Shown: piece after piece, positions 54,668-64,000 of the stretch
Layout of the letters: the number at the start of each line of letters is the position of its first letter
Position numbering within the stretch: position 1 is the first letter of the stretch
Assembly: GCA_900642245.1 (NCBI GenBank)
Contig: CAAAJI010000010.1
Span: 586,466-650,465 of the forward strand
Length of the DNA stretch: 64,000 bases
Reading direction: 5' to 3'
DNA from: Fragilaria radians
Taxonomy: Eukaryota; Bacillariophyta; Fragilariophyceae; Fragilariales; Fragilariaceae
Made by a program: the position numbers and the translations under genes
The notes under the pieces: generated by a model
Seen by the model: only the letters and a program-made list of their open reading frames with translations
Databases searched by the model: none
What the model was told of the DNA's origin: nothing

Positions 54668-55892
54668 TCATTCTACGCATGGATGTGAATAAGGCTCCTT
54701 GGACGCGCTTTTGGAACCTGAAGGAATGGGGATATCGAGCAAAATCTTTTCTGCAGGAAAAGAGATTGGTTCCAGACAAAGCTTCCAGCCCTGCTTCTCT
54801 GCTCCAAGATCAATCTTTTTATTTTGAAACTCAGACAGAGGAATGAAATCCCAGCTTCCAGGGAAGGGTAGAGAATGCTGTCCTTTTTCCAATGCCGGTC
54901 CCAAAATGTCGCTCAATTCCCTAAAACAACGTTTTTTAAAAACTTTATGAGTTCTTTGTTTAATCTTCTGAATGTTGACCTTCCCAGAATTGCATGTCAA
55001 CTGATTGATTGAAATGAACTTGCTAGAATTAGAATTTTGGATTGTCCGACGGGGATGATCAAACTTGCGTTCTGAAAATAGGAGCTCTCGAAATTCACCT
55101 GAAAATGCAGAATCATTTCTTCCATACTCTGAGCTAGAGTTACTGGCACTTAGTCCTCTCGTTTCACTCACAGAATGTTTTGGCGCTGCACGCATCCCTG
55201 AGGATAGCTCAAGCAACCGGGAAGCCCCACAGTAAATATCTCCAGGAGTGTTCTTCATATTGTTACAATTCACCGAGCTCTTCAGACTTAAGCTCTTTGC
55301 AGCATCGCGAGTTCTATTTTCCGACGTCCCTAGATTTGTGGTTGCATGTCTTGGCTTTAAATCCTCTGCATGCCTGAGTTCAGGTTGTCGAGGTACAATG
55401 CTATGAATATATTCAATGAGATCCCTTCCTTCACGCTTCAGGTCCGGTCTTGTTTTTAGCTTCAATGCAAGGTGTTGGTCTAATAATCCCGATCTATCCC
55501 GCAAAGAATGCCCCACCTTAAAAAAATGCTGATTAGGCACAAAACAAAAAAAAACGGACGAATGGGTCACTGGTACTGGAAATGACTAAGTGTTGATCGC
55601 CCGCACTCACCTTCTTCTTCTTTTGCTCGTAACTTAATTCTCTAAATACACCAGATTCATCTTGCTGAAGAAAGCGATAGCCTGCTTTTTCTGATACCTC
55701 AATGATTGTGCGGACTAAACCAGACTTGTGACTTCGATTACTACACTCTACGTACTCTTGTACAAACATATCCACGAGCTTACGAAAGCGTCTATTCCCG
55801 ATGGCGTTGTACACGTTATGCCCCCTACCGATGAAGATTGCTCTATCCGCAATGGAATTCTCACCGAGTTGGATGTCATTTTGACTAGTCAT
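54668..55892 (-). CDS. DUF6824-domain protein, two exons
   Basis: Exons 55892-55611 and 55516-54668 are joined over a 94-base intron (GTGAGT to TTTAAG, phase 0), giving 376 residues. The DUF6824 domain spans residues about 14-105 and crosses the splice. Its pieces are AIFIGRGHNVYNAIGNRRFR, a helix with NRSHKSGLVRTII, GYRFLQQDESGVFRELSYEQ, then KKKKVGHSLRD. This is a more canonical copy than the one at 6014-7651, with the GNRRFR motif intact. The remainder is Ser/Asn-rich with scattered basic stretches (KIKQRTHKVFKKRCFREL) and is probably disordered. The family is expanded in diatoms and its function is unknown. Confidence 0.83.
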
Positions 55893-56826
55893 TCTTGACT
55901 CCTTGTGATGTTTAATGTATTTTCACTATGAACAATACACAGGGATAAGCGAGTCCATCGAAATCGAAATCGAAGTCGAATTCAAACCTTACTAGTACAT
56001 ACTCCGAGCGAATCAGTAGTTTTGAAAATTCCGGAATCTCTCTGAACCAAAGCTACAACAACCATAAAAATGTTAAGCCATTGCTTGATGCTTGGATTTA
56101 AATCCAGTTTCTGAGCTATCAGACTGTAGCAGAGAAATTAGGGACCATTGATTTAATGATATATAACAGGTAAAAGAATTGGATTCCTTTGGGTTAAGAT
56201 TTTTGCTGAATTTTTCAATCTAATTGAAAAGAGATTCGGGAGTGTAGAAGACTTTTGTATGAGAATCTAATGTATACACCTTACACAAGAACAATATTGG
56301 ATGAAAGATAAACATGAATTTCTGGCTTTCATTTATCCTAATTCGCTACTCGTGGATGCATAACTAGCAAAAACAATTAAACTGGGAAGATAGCCTTTGA
56401 TACAATATCCTGTTAAGTAGCTTTGTTAAGTGCTCAAGGACCCTCCTATTCCCTCTGTATTGACGATCAAGAAAGAGGGAAGATGCACTTCCCTAAGGCT
56501 GAAAATCGATTTAAATTAAGTGGTTTATTGAGAGGTTGGATTACCTTACACTTTTCTAGAAGAAAATCCGAAGCTCTTTGACAAAAATATGATTATTGAT
56601 ATGCTGGATCAAGTCAATGTGAAAGACCATGAAGCGATGATAAAAACCACGAGATAAATTCTTGAAATATCTATTTAAAGCATCGTTTATAATAAGATGA
56701 CAAAGAGAATGATAAAAGTATCTAGAAAGCCCTTACAGGTGATGATGCTGTTGTGCCAAGGGTAACTAAAATCCTGCATATCGTTGTGCCATTGTCAATT
56801 TCAAAACGAATGGAAGCGCTCGTTTT
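55893..56826. other. intergenic, no gene seen
   Basis: About 0.9 kb upstream of the DUF6824 gene. It contains a small direct repeat just upstream of that gene (ATCGAAATCGAAATCGAAGTCGAA-type, near 55960-55982) that could be regulatory or simply a short microsatellite. No coding region is supported. Confidence 0.4.
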
Positions 56827-56931
56827 AAGGAAAAGGAAAGAGAAAAGGAAAAGGAAAAGGAAAAGGAAAAGGAAAAGGAAAAGGAAAAGGAAAAGGAAAA
56901 GGAAAAGGAAAAGGAAAGGAAAAGGAAAAGA
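56827..56931. repeat. (GGAAAA)n hexanucleotide microsatellite
   Basis: A purine-only tract of about 105 bases, mainly GGAAAA units with a few GGAAA variants at the ends. Frames through it read as alternating Lys/Arg (or Phe/Ser on the other strand) and are artefacts. Confidence 0.95.
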
Positions 56932-57939
56932 AATTTCAAGAAAGTTATAATTGGTTTAATCTTCGAAGAAATCAAGATAATTAAGTGGCAGTTGAAGTAA
57001 GAATAAACCCTCGAGCAATAATACGAGGAAGATAGATTTCCTGCTTTCCAATATCGAGCAAGAGCAACTTTGCTGTGTCCTATGCTACTAGATACTCTTC
57101 CTCAAAGGCAAAAATGCTAGTGCGCCACTGTAGATTGTAATTATTCGAGGAATAATAATGGCAGTTAATGCTTGTGGCACTACTATTTGTCGTTCCACCA
57201 TTACCGTATTGCAAATGTCTTATGGACAGCCTTTGTTTGCTTCAAGCTTGCTTTTCTCTACTTTCTAACTTTGAGATATCAACTGTATTTAGGTTATTAT
57301 AGTCACAATAATGAAATTCATTGGTAGGTAGGTGCCTTCAGCTTTCCTAGACTCCTGGGAAAGGTTCCTTACTATCCATTGGGAGTGTAGCTAGGCCATG
57401 GGTGTATCAGATCATCTTGAAACTCAACAAATACTTGAAAAAGAAGGGACACTTTTCATAAGACATTTCAGGCATGTTAATGAGAGCTCTCACCATTGCT
57501 TTGCGTCACTCAATGGATTCGACATTTAAATGATTCATGACAGATCCAATTTGGTGTTAGATTACCCAGGAAAAATAGCATTGATTAGGAGAATCACCTC
57601 CAATAAAAACGGCTGTAAAGTTTTGGAAACACACATACAATCCCTGATTGTACGCAGGTAGCCTTCGTAGGAAGTATTCTGTAAGTTACCAACTAAAAGA
57701 TCATCTTATTGACGCTGCCGATTGCAAGCGTCATAGAAAAAGGCTAGAGATTAAGAAATAAAGATAGGTAATGATTTCTTTCCAAACCTGGAAAAGATAC
57801 TGTTTTGACATGAGAATTAAAAAAAGGAATTTTTCTCAGGAATGGAAAACTTTAGTTTAAAATCCAGACGCTTTCTCTATAAGGGAAGTAGAATCTGCCA
57901 ACTTAGATCGCTGGGTTTCTCATACGAATAGAAGTCAAG
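56932..57939. other. AT-rich repeat-like spacer, no gene seen
   Basis: About 1 kb between a microsatellite and a copia integrase relic, probably including decayed gag or upstream pol sequence. I could not match any block with confidence. Confidence 0.35.
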
Positions 57940-58720
57940 TCATGATACGTGAAAATGCCAGAAAAAAAGGAGTGAATTGTGAGCATTGGCACATTGGTGA
58001 GGCCAAATAGTTGAATCTCACTATAGCAACTAGCAGCAAAATCAACCTATCACGAACGGGATAAATGATTTCAGGGAAAACATTGATCAAGCCATCCGCA
58101 TGAAATGGAGTTTATTTCAAGAATCAGCATGTCAAGACCATCATTGACCACACCAAAAAAATAAAGAGCAAAGCCCAAGCAACCTCGATGCAAATTAGAA
58201 ATGATAATGAAGGGGAGAATCATTCTTTGGGAGAGGAATGAAAAATGTAAGGACTTTAATTAGAGTACACGAGAAAGGAGACACAGCAGCAAAACGGAAT
58301 GGCTGAAAAGTTATTTGCGTTCCTGTATAGTAGAATGAAATCAATGATCATTGATGCTGGAATGAATATGTCCATGAGAGAATTGTATCCGTTGAAAGCA
58401 GAATAAACGCCATAGAAAACAGATATCTACCCTTAAGAAAAGAGCCTAAAGTTTGCATGAAATATCTAAGAATGTTTGATGAGATTGGAATTGTAGCACA
58501 ACAACATTAATAAATCGTTTGAAAATTCGGCAGAAGCTTTCATTCAATATTGCCGGATATCTAACCATCTATGAAACAATTATCGCATTCAATACCATAA
58601 GCAGATCAAGTATGGATAGCCCTAAATGTCAAGTGGATAATTGGGAATGGCATTGGAGGCTACAATAATCAAAGCAATGAAGAGAATCCATTTGTTGAAC
58701 CTGGTGCTGATGAGTTCATT
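57940..58720 (+). mobile_element. relic of a copia integrase
   Basis: Forward-strand pieces in order: VNCEHWHIGEAK (the GPY-like C..C..GKAK block), RMKWSLFQES (copia KWSYFLKS), RNDNEGENHSLGEE (copia RCDNAGEN..L), then LEYTRKETQQQNGMAEKLFA and YSRMKSMIIDAG, then DEIGIVAQQ. These match the integrase core and following region of copia polyproteins. The Asp of the CDNAGE block and the Glu of QQNGVVE-type block are kept, but stops interrupt every section. It is a second, independently decayed copy from the one at 37.6-40.5 kb. Confidence 0.65.
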
Positions 58721-61498
58721 GTGAGCTGAAAACTAGAATCAGGAAAATTAAAATCAAAGCGGACAGTTCAACAGATTTGTTAGAGATATCCTTTACCTTC
58801 ATCTACTTCAGTGAGATTTCTTTAGGATATCCATTAGTATAGAAATCGAAATTATATGATGTCAGTGAGATTAGTCCTTTACTTAGTAATGACAAGTCTT
58901 TACCTTAAGATTATAATTGTTGCTTTTCTCCTTTTTTACTCTTGAGGACTTTCGAATGCGATTAAACCTGGGTATATGCTTGGTTGTTTGATATATTTTG
59001 TTTTATCTAGTTTTCTTTATTTTATTGAAGAATTGACACTCCATTAGTGTGAACTTACATCTAGATGCCAACAAAAAGGTGTATATTCAGTTGAGGAAAT
59101 AAGAAAGTAAGTTTAATACTCAAGCAAGAAATGATGGATGCAAAGAGGGAAGGGAGATTTCGTTTTATGAAGGTAACATTGCAGTTTTCTCTACAAAAAT
59201 CAAAAGGAGCCTACAACGTCTGGGGAAGCTTGGAATTGTAGCGATGGAGTCTAACACAAAAGTTAACAAAGCAATCAATAACAACCACAGTGAAATGAAG
59301 ATGATATAACTTGAGGAAGTACTTGATTCTAACATTATACCTTAGGAAAGAGAATGTATGAATGCAAGTGGATTTTTTAATTCCACCGAAATGGATTTTT
59401 TCTCTCAAGACTGGTTGAAAGCCGAAAGGTAGACGCCCCATAGCTATTGGTTTATCATTTATGCTTTCTCATTCTCAATATGACAATTACTGCTTCCTCC
59501 AAAAATTCGCCATCATAAAATATGTTAATAATAAGTCTATCTGAATTATTTCTGAATCAACAATATATTTAGGAATGTTTTACCTTTTCCCGATTCTAGC
59601 GTGTCCATCGTGAACTAAGTTTGCAAATCGTTTCTGTTATTGAAGTCATTCATGGCCACGCGGTACCTCCGATTTCACAATGGAGGGTAACGAAGATGTT
59701 ACACGCTGCCGTTCCTGGTTTATGTTCCTTAGAATGGAAGGGCTTAGGGGTTAGGGGAGTAAATGTGGAGATGCGGGTTGCGTTAATCTTATTACGCTGG
59801 TTGCGTGAGACGTTGTTGACATTGTGTTGGTATATTGTTTAAACACCTAATTGTGCTCGTTGAACGGATGAGTTCTTTTTCTCGCAAGACTTAATCCAAA
59901 TTCAGCCAGAGGATGGGTTGAAATAGTTGAATACACAAATGCATTAGCAGTCTTATTTGAAAAGTGCTGGACTCTCTTTCTCCCATACGTATCTGATTGA
60001 TAAGCTAAAGTTCTGTTGGATCCCTCTATTTGAATTAGAGCCAAGGCTATAGTAAAATTATGGGCCAGTGAAGTATAAAAGGTTTACTTGAAAAGCTGGC
60101 TGTGTCATTTACTTTGGTTTGTAAGTGTGTTGGAAAATATATCCTTGTATTCATCCCTTCTAGTCAACTTTTAACGGTGACGTACAAGCACAATGAGGGA
60201 ACGATAGGAAAATTGAAGAGAATACAATTCAAATTTTAAGCGTTCGAATCTTACGTTTCGACCAAATTAGCTATTTACAATTTATCGCAAAGCGCTTGTT
60301 TAAGAGGCGTTTTTGAGAATTAATTCACCATGAGATGAATTTAAGTAATTGTGTTTGAGATGTCCCACATTTTTTATATCTTTGTTACACTTAAAAATAA
60401 ATGTTCATTTTACTCTTTTTTCAAAGTTATCATGATTACTGCCAGTTTTTCACAGGTCCAATTTAATGGAATGCAGTATTTGCTAGTAGGGCAAAAGCAT
60501 GTACAATAAATTCCAAAAATCCGGAGTAACATTTTTCAATAAAATTACTATGAACATAATTATTTGAAAATGTTATATACCAGATCCAAACTAGGATCAA
60601 ATAAACATTTCAATCTTAGAAATATATCATGATTTTCATCGCGTGCTCTACACAAAGCATTGTTGAAAGTGAGGTGTGGAGACTGTATTAAACTTTTGAA
60701 TGTTACTATTAACACTTATATCGACAAGTTATTTCATTTGGAAATTTTCCCCATTTATTCTTAAACAGTAAATCTGGTTTTCAAGCCCTGTTCTCCAGAC
60801 ATAGCTGTGGTTTGATATCACTCTCCGCTATAATGGTAAAATTTAGCATAATAGCTTGAAGAATCATAACCATTCAAAGCTCCAATTATAACTATCATTT
60901 TAGTTTTAAATCTGATATCATCTCTAAACTGACTTTGATGATTAACACGTTTAGATCATTATTGATGAAGTTGATTTGCAATCATGAAAGCTAATGCCAT
61001 ACGTGTCTTATCTGATGACAATATTGCCTCGCAGAAATCCAATGTTTCTACCTGATAAAAATTTATCGCCTTAATATTCTTTTTCATTTACTTCCTTCAT
61101 ACAAGATAAATTTAGTGTGTTCTTGTTCATATGCTTGTCTAGCGTAGCATTTATAATTGGGAAATGTTATTTACTAACAACCTTCAAAATCCAACTTTTT
61201 CTCCACGAAGAGCAATAGAGGAAGCCAAGCCATGAATATCAAAGCAAATAATACTCTATCGCATTATTAGTGCATTTCGCTAAATAGTGATACATTGGGA
61301 CTCTTTGGGCATTTACTCAAATTTAATCGTTTACCCGAAAGAAATAATTGAAAATGATAGGATTCTCAATCTCGATTGAGAATAATCTAGATTCACCGCT
61401 CAGAAAATAAATTGAATGCTAATTATCAACATCTTCGCGGCGTAGAATGAAGAGCAAAAGAAACAAATTTCAAGATTAGATTGGACGAGGCTTCGAAG
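58721..61498. other. gene-poor spacer, no gene seen
   Basis: About 2.8 kb. The left end probably continues the copia relic. A 73-codon frame at 59621-59842 lies in a locally GC-richer patch that contains two TTAGGGG units (near 59741-59757) but has no domain. The rest is AT-rich; near 61499 the 3' end of the formyltransferase gene begins. Confidence 0.4.
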
Positions 61499-62701
61499 TT
61501 ATTCGTTTGACACTAGTGCACTCTTGGGATTTTTAACGGGATTTTTAACCCACATGACATTTCTACCCTGTAATCCATTCACAAAGCTTTTGGCATCCAT
61601 TACATTACGAGTATTTGGCTGCAATTTCAAGATTTCTAAGACAGAGCCATCACAGCAAACCATGCGTAGGCCATCATGTTTTGATGGCCCCATCTCCAAG
61701 ACTTGCCTCACAGGCATACATTCATCCAAAACTCTAGTTTCAATGATCTTATGCTTCACAGGATCTTCATCACCGATTTTCAGGTAGCAGAAGGTTCCCG
61801 GCCATGTAGAGAAACCTCTTATTCGATTATGACACGTCAGGGCTGATTCTTCCCAAACTCTAAGCTCAGCTTCAGACGCATCAATCATGCTTGCCAAAAC
61901 AACACTTGATTCATCTTGGATTGTGGCAGTATCCATTGTAACTTTAGCACTTAGAATATCTGGTATCGCCTCGATTAAAAGTTGTGTCCCTATGTCAAAC
62001 AACATAGGCAAAACTGTCGTCGCTTGATCGTTGATACTAATTTCTTTTGCAACCTGAGAAATAATAGGTCCAGCGTCCATCTTCGAAACCGTAAATAGTA
62101 CGGACACTCCAACCGGATTATCTCCACACTCTAACGCACGCTGAACTGGACTTGCACCACGCCACCTTGGAAGGAGTGAAGGATGTATGTTGACAGTACC
62201 ATAGGATGGTGTTGCCAAGAAACGCTTAGGAAGATATTGACCATACGCTGCTGTAATACACAAATCTGGACGAACAGATGTTTCTAGATCATGCAAAAAG
62301 CTAGGATCGTTTGCCTTATCAGGTGACACAACTGGGATACCAAGATCCTCTGCAGCCAATCCAACCGGAGAAGCCACTACAGGTCCATTACGCTTGCGAC
62401 GTTTAGGTGGTTGTGTGATAACGGAAACAATTTGATACGGGCTCCCAATTTTCATAGAATCCTGATGAAGGGCTCGTAGTGTGGTGGCCGCGACATCAGG
62501 GGTCCCAAGGAAGACAACTCGTTTAACACTTTCCTCGGTATCCAAGGCTAAGGTAGCAAAACATCTCGAGGTTGAAAGTACAGTTGGTTTAACATAAAAA
62601 TTTATGAGGCTATGATAAGTGGTACCATATTTTACAAAAGCACTAGCGTGAAAAGCCATCCCATTAATGACAAAAGACAGGGCGGTGACACAACGTAGCA
62701 T
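61499..62701 (-). CDS. FMT: methionyl-tRNA formyltransferase, plastid-targeted
   Basis: Single exon, 400 residues from the ATG at 62701; the frame extends two codons further to a TTG. The leader MLRCVTALSFVINGMAFH is followed by ASAFVKYG, a perfect ASAF plastid-import motif. The catalytic domain starts at about residue 61 (VVFLGTPDVAATTLRAL). ITAAYGQYLP is followed by the active-site segment NIHPSLLPRWRGASPVQRAL, with catalytic Asn 171 and His 173. The third catalytic residue, Asp 209, is in SKMDAGPI. The C-terminal OB-fold region follows (IRGFSTWPGTFCYL). The enzyme formylates initiator Met-tRNA from 10-formyl-tetrahydrofolate, as organelle translation requires. The leader points to the plastid; a separate mitochondrial copy, or dual targeting, is possible. 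Confidence 0.92.
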   Translation of the reverse strand: MLRCVTALSFVINGMAFHASAFVKYGTTYHSLINFYVKPTVLSTSRCFATLALDTEESVKRVVFLGTPDVAATTLRALHQDSMKIGSPYQIVSVITQPPKRRKRNGPVVASPVGLAAEDLGIPVVSPDKANDPSFLHDLETSVRPDLCITAAYGQYLPKRFLATPSYGTVNIHPSLLPRWRGASPVQRALECGDNPVGVSVLFTVSKMDAGPIISQVAKEISINDQATTVLPMLFDIGTQLLIEAIPDILSAKVTMDTATIQDESSVVLASMIDASEAELRVWEESALTCHNRIRGFSTWPGTFCYLKIGDEDPVKHKIIETRVLDECMPVRQVLEMGPSKHDGLRMVCCDGSVLEILKLQPNTRNVMDAKSFVNGLQGRNVMWVKNPVKNPKSALVSNE

Positions 62702-63411
62702 TTCCAATTATGCGTGTAAAATCCAAATTAATTTACCATAGCAATAGTGTAGACAAGTGCACGGTTATCTTTCTTTTGATGGCGGACAGACGCAGGTATG
62801 CAGCAACCAAGCAACTGTGGCGCTTTTCCGTTTCCCATTGGCTGTGTGCACCTTTACAACCATTAAGTGATTCTTGAAATCTCCTAAAGAAAATCGGAGA
62901 TTTTTATTGATTTGGATTGTGCACAAGTTACAAACGTGTCTCAAAGCGTGCTTTGATAAAGGATCATATTTCACTTTACCTTTTTCTAAATTCAACAATA
63001 AAATCTCTTTACATGCAATTATTTTGCATTGTATTTACATCCTAAACTTTTCTGGCATTTATGCTTTCACGGTACTTCTCAGGCATGCGTATGGCACCTA
63101 CTGATTTAGTTGTTAGGTTCTTGAACGTTTCAACTTCAATATCTTTTGATTATATTTTCATCATCACTTCCACTTGTGGTCAATTCCCAATTTATCTGAA
63201 TTTCAGTGGCCATCAAAAGTAAAAGGATGTGTCGACAAAATTGCTTCATTATCAAGAGCATCTCTATATTTCTTTATCGCTTTATCTAATTCTTTCATTG
63301 GAAACCTAGAACACGATTCAATTTGAAAGACTCTGTATGCAAAGTTCCAAAATTATACCGATTATAATACTACTTTCCAGCCCTCGGCATAAAGTATGCT
63401 AGGTGGATCTC
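62702..63411. other. intergenic, no gene seen
   Basis: About 0.7 kb between two minus-strand genes. Opposed frames at 62765-62998 and 62874-63104 have no domain. It holds the promoter of the formyltransferase gene at its left end. Confidence 0.5.
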
Positions 63412-64000
63412 TTATTGAAACTTTTCATACTTTACATCATAGAAGCGAACATCAATTGGTCTACCCTGAGATGCTTGCCACATTTGAAAAGCGACTGTAT
63501 CTTGTTGCGAGGGTAACAGAAAGGTTGCCGACCTTTGTCGGCAGTGTAGGTTGCCGTTTTCACCCAAGGTATATAAAGATATTGTTTCAATTTCTTTCAA
63601 AACTGCTGATGTCTTCCTTTCTACTCCTGCCACAATCTCTCGAACCACTTCCGAGCAATGGAAGCTCGTCTTGTTCACGTACTCTTGTCGCCTATTGAGC
63701 ACTAATAAGTCAACAGTAATAAGAGAAGGAGCACCCTCTAATGACAGCAAACAAGAGAATTTGTTTGGGGTGGCAAGTGACACATCTACAACAGAATTTT
63801 CACCCATGGCAACACGAGCTAGGCTTTTGACATTGAACTCACGATCCGCAATAACAGGCCTCTCAGTCATCTCAAGTCTTTCATTATTTTTCACTCTGAA
63901 TTCTACCTGCTCCTCCAGCGAAGGCATGATGAATCGACTTTCGTAAATTAGTGGATTGTTTAGCTCCAATAGCGCTGATTGGTATGTGCGATTTCCGCCG
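63412..64000 (-). CDS. DUF6816-like protein, 5' part cut off by window edge
   Basis: The frame is open from the window edge to a stop at 63412, giving about 195 C-terminal residues. The apparent start at 63969 is a TTG inside a longer frame, so the true start lies beyond 64000. Readable landmarks are GGNRTYQSALLELNNPLIYE, RPVIADREFNVKSLARVAMG, ATPNKFSCLL, CSEVVREIV, LKEIETISLYTLGENG and CRQRSATFLLPSQ. These resemble cyanobacterial and plastid DUF6816 proteins, where a RPV..DR.FN...LA...G block is followed by a neVET...y and a Q...Y/FL.p block. A thylakoid or lumen location is known for some plant members, but the N-terminus needed to judge targeting is missing. Confidence 0.55.
   Translation of the reverse strand, partial: GGNRTYQSALLELNNPLIYESRFIMPSLEEQVEFRVKNNERLEMTERPVIADREFNVKSLARVAMGENSVVDVSLATPNKFSCLLSLEGAPSLITVDLLVLNRRQEYVNKTSFHCSEVVREIVAGVERKTSAVLKEIETISLYTLGENGNLHCRQRSATFLLPSQQDTVAFQMWQASQGRPIDVRFYDVKYEKFQ

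Noticed and set aside
56753..56975. Lys/Arg-rich and Phe/Ser-rich frames that could look like nuclear or membrane proteins.
   Set aside because: They are translations of the GGAAAA repeat.
1..64000. CRISPR arrays, rRNA genes, riboswitches, phage or bacterial operons.
   Set aside because: No regularly spaced repeats, no rRNA motifs, and gene structure with spliceosomal introns shows a eukaryotic nuclear genome.

Overview
The window looks like nuclear DNA of a diatom (a stramenopile with a red secondary plastid). It is AT-rich, and several genes carry short GT-AG introns of 57-107 bases. Five predicted proteins start with a signal peptide followed by an ASAF-like plastid-import motif (ASSF, RAF, TAF, ASAF). 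Two proteins carry the DUF6824 domain, which is expanded in diatoms. The front-end fatty acid desaturase is close to the Delta-6 enzyme of Phaeodactylum. The repeats are Ty1/copia- and Ty3/gypsy-like relics. There is no sign of a prokaryotic, viral or organellar segment, and I saw no CRISPR array, rRNA or convincing tRNA.

Layout. 0-6 kb: an edge-truncated JmjC/JMJD4-like gene, a plastid-targeted protein of unknown function, then a relic copia RNase H followed by what looks like its 3' LTR. 6-15 kb: a DUF6824 protein, a Q/S-rich protein with three evenly spaced RFx[VI] motifs, and a decayed gypsy element. 15-25 kb is the densest part: a plastid-targeted single CRM-domain protein, the huge proteasome activator PA200/Blm10 gene (crossed by a 20-N gap), the polyadenylation factor CSTF2, and a DUF1295 membrane reductase-like gene. 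26-36 kb: a plastid-targeted saccharopine-dehydrogenase-like oxidoreductase, an endosomal-type Na+/H+ exchanger, and a peptide:N-glycanase fused to ILEI-like, nucleoredoxin-like and PUB domains. 36-40.5 kb: copia debris with a pentanucleotide microsatellite that the assembly could not close. 40.7-47 kb: a plastid-targeted coiled-coil protein, a small J-domain protein and a cytochrome b5/Delta-6 desaturase. 47-64 kb: mostly gene-poor repeat-relic DNA with a multi-pass membrane protein, a second DUF6824 protein, a methionyl-tRNA formyltransferase and an edge-truncated DUF6816-like gene.

How the genes relate. They are not an operon-like system; neighbours are mostly unrelated housekeeping genes. 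Two themes recur. One is protein quality control: the PA200 proteasome cap, the glycanase fusion (deglycosylation plus a redox domain plus a p97-docking PUB domain) and a J-domain protein. The other is plastid import: five candidate plastid proteins. The most novel item is the glycanase fusion architecture. The RFx[VI] triplet with an exact 32-residue period comes next.

Quality caveats. Two genes, the coiled-coil gene and the desaturase, are each broken by a single-base shift at a 5-base homopolymer, and both read cleanly if one base is removed. PA200 changes frame across the 20-N gap. These look like assembly errors rather than pseudogenes, but raw reads are needed to settle this. Exon joins given here are my own reading of splice sites and were not tested against transcripts.
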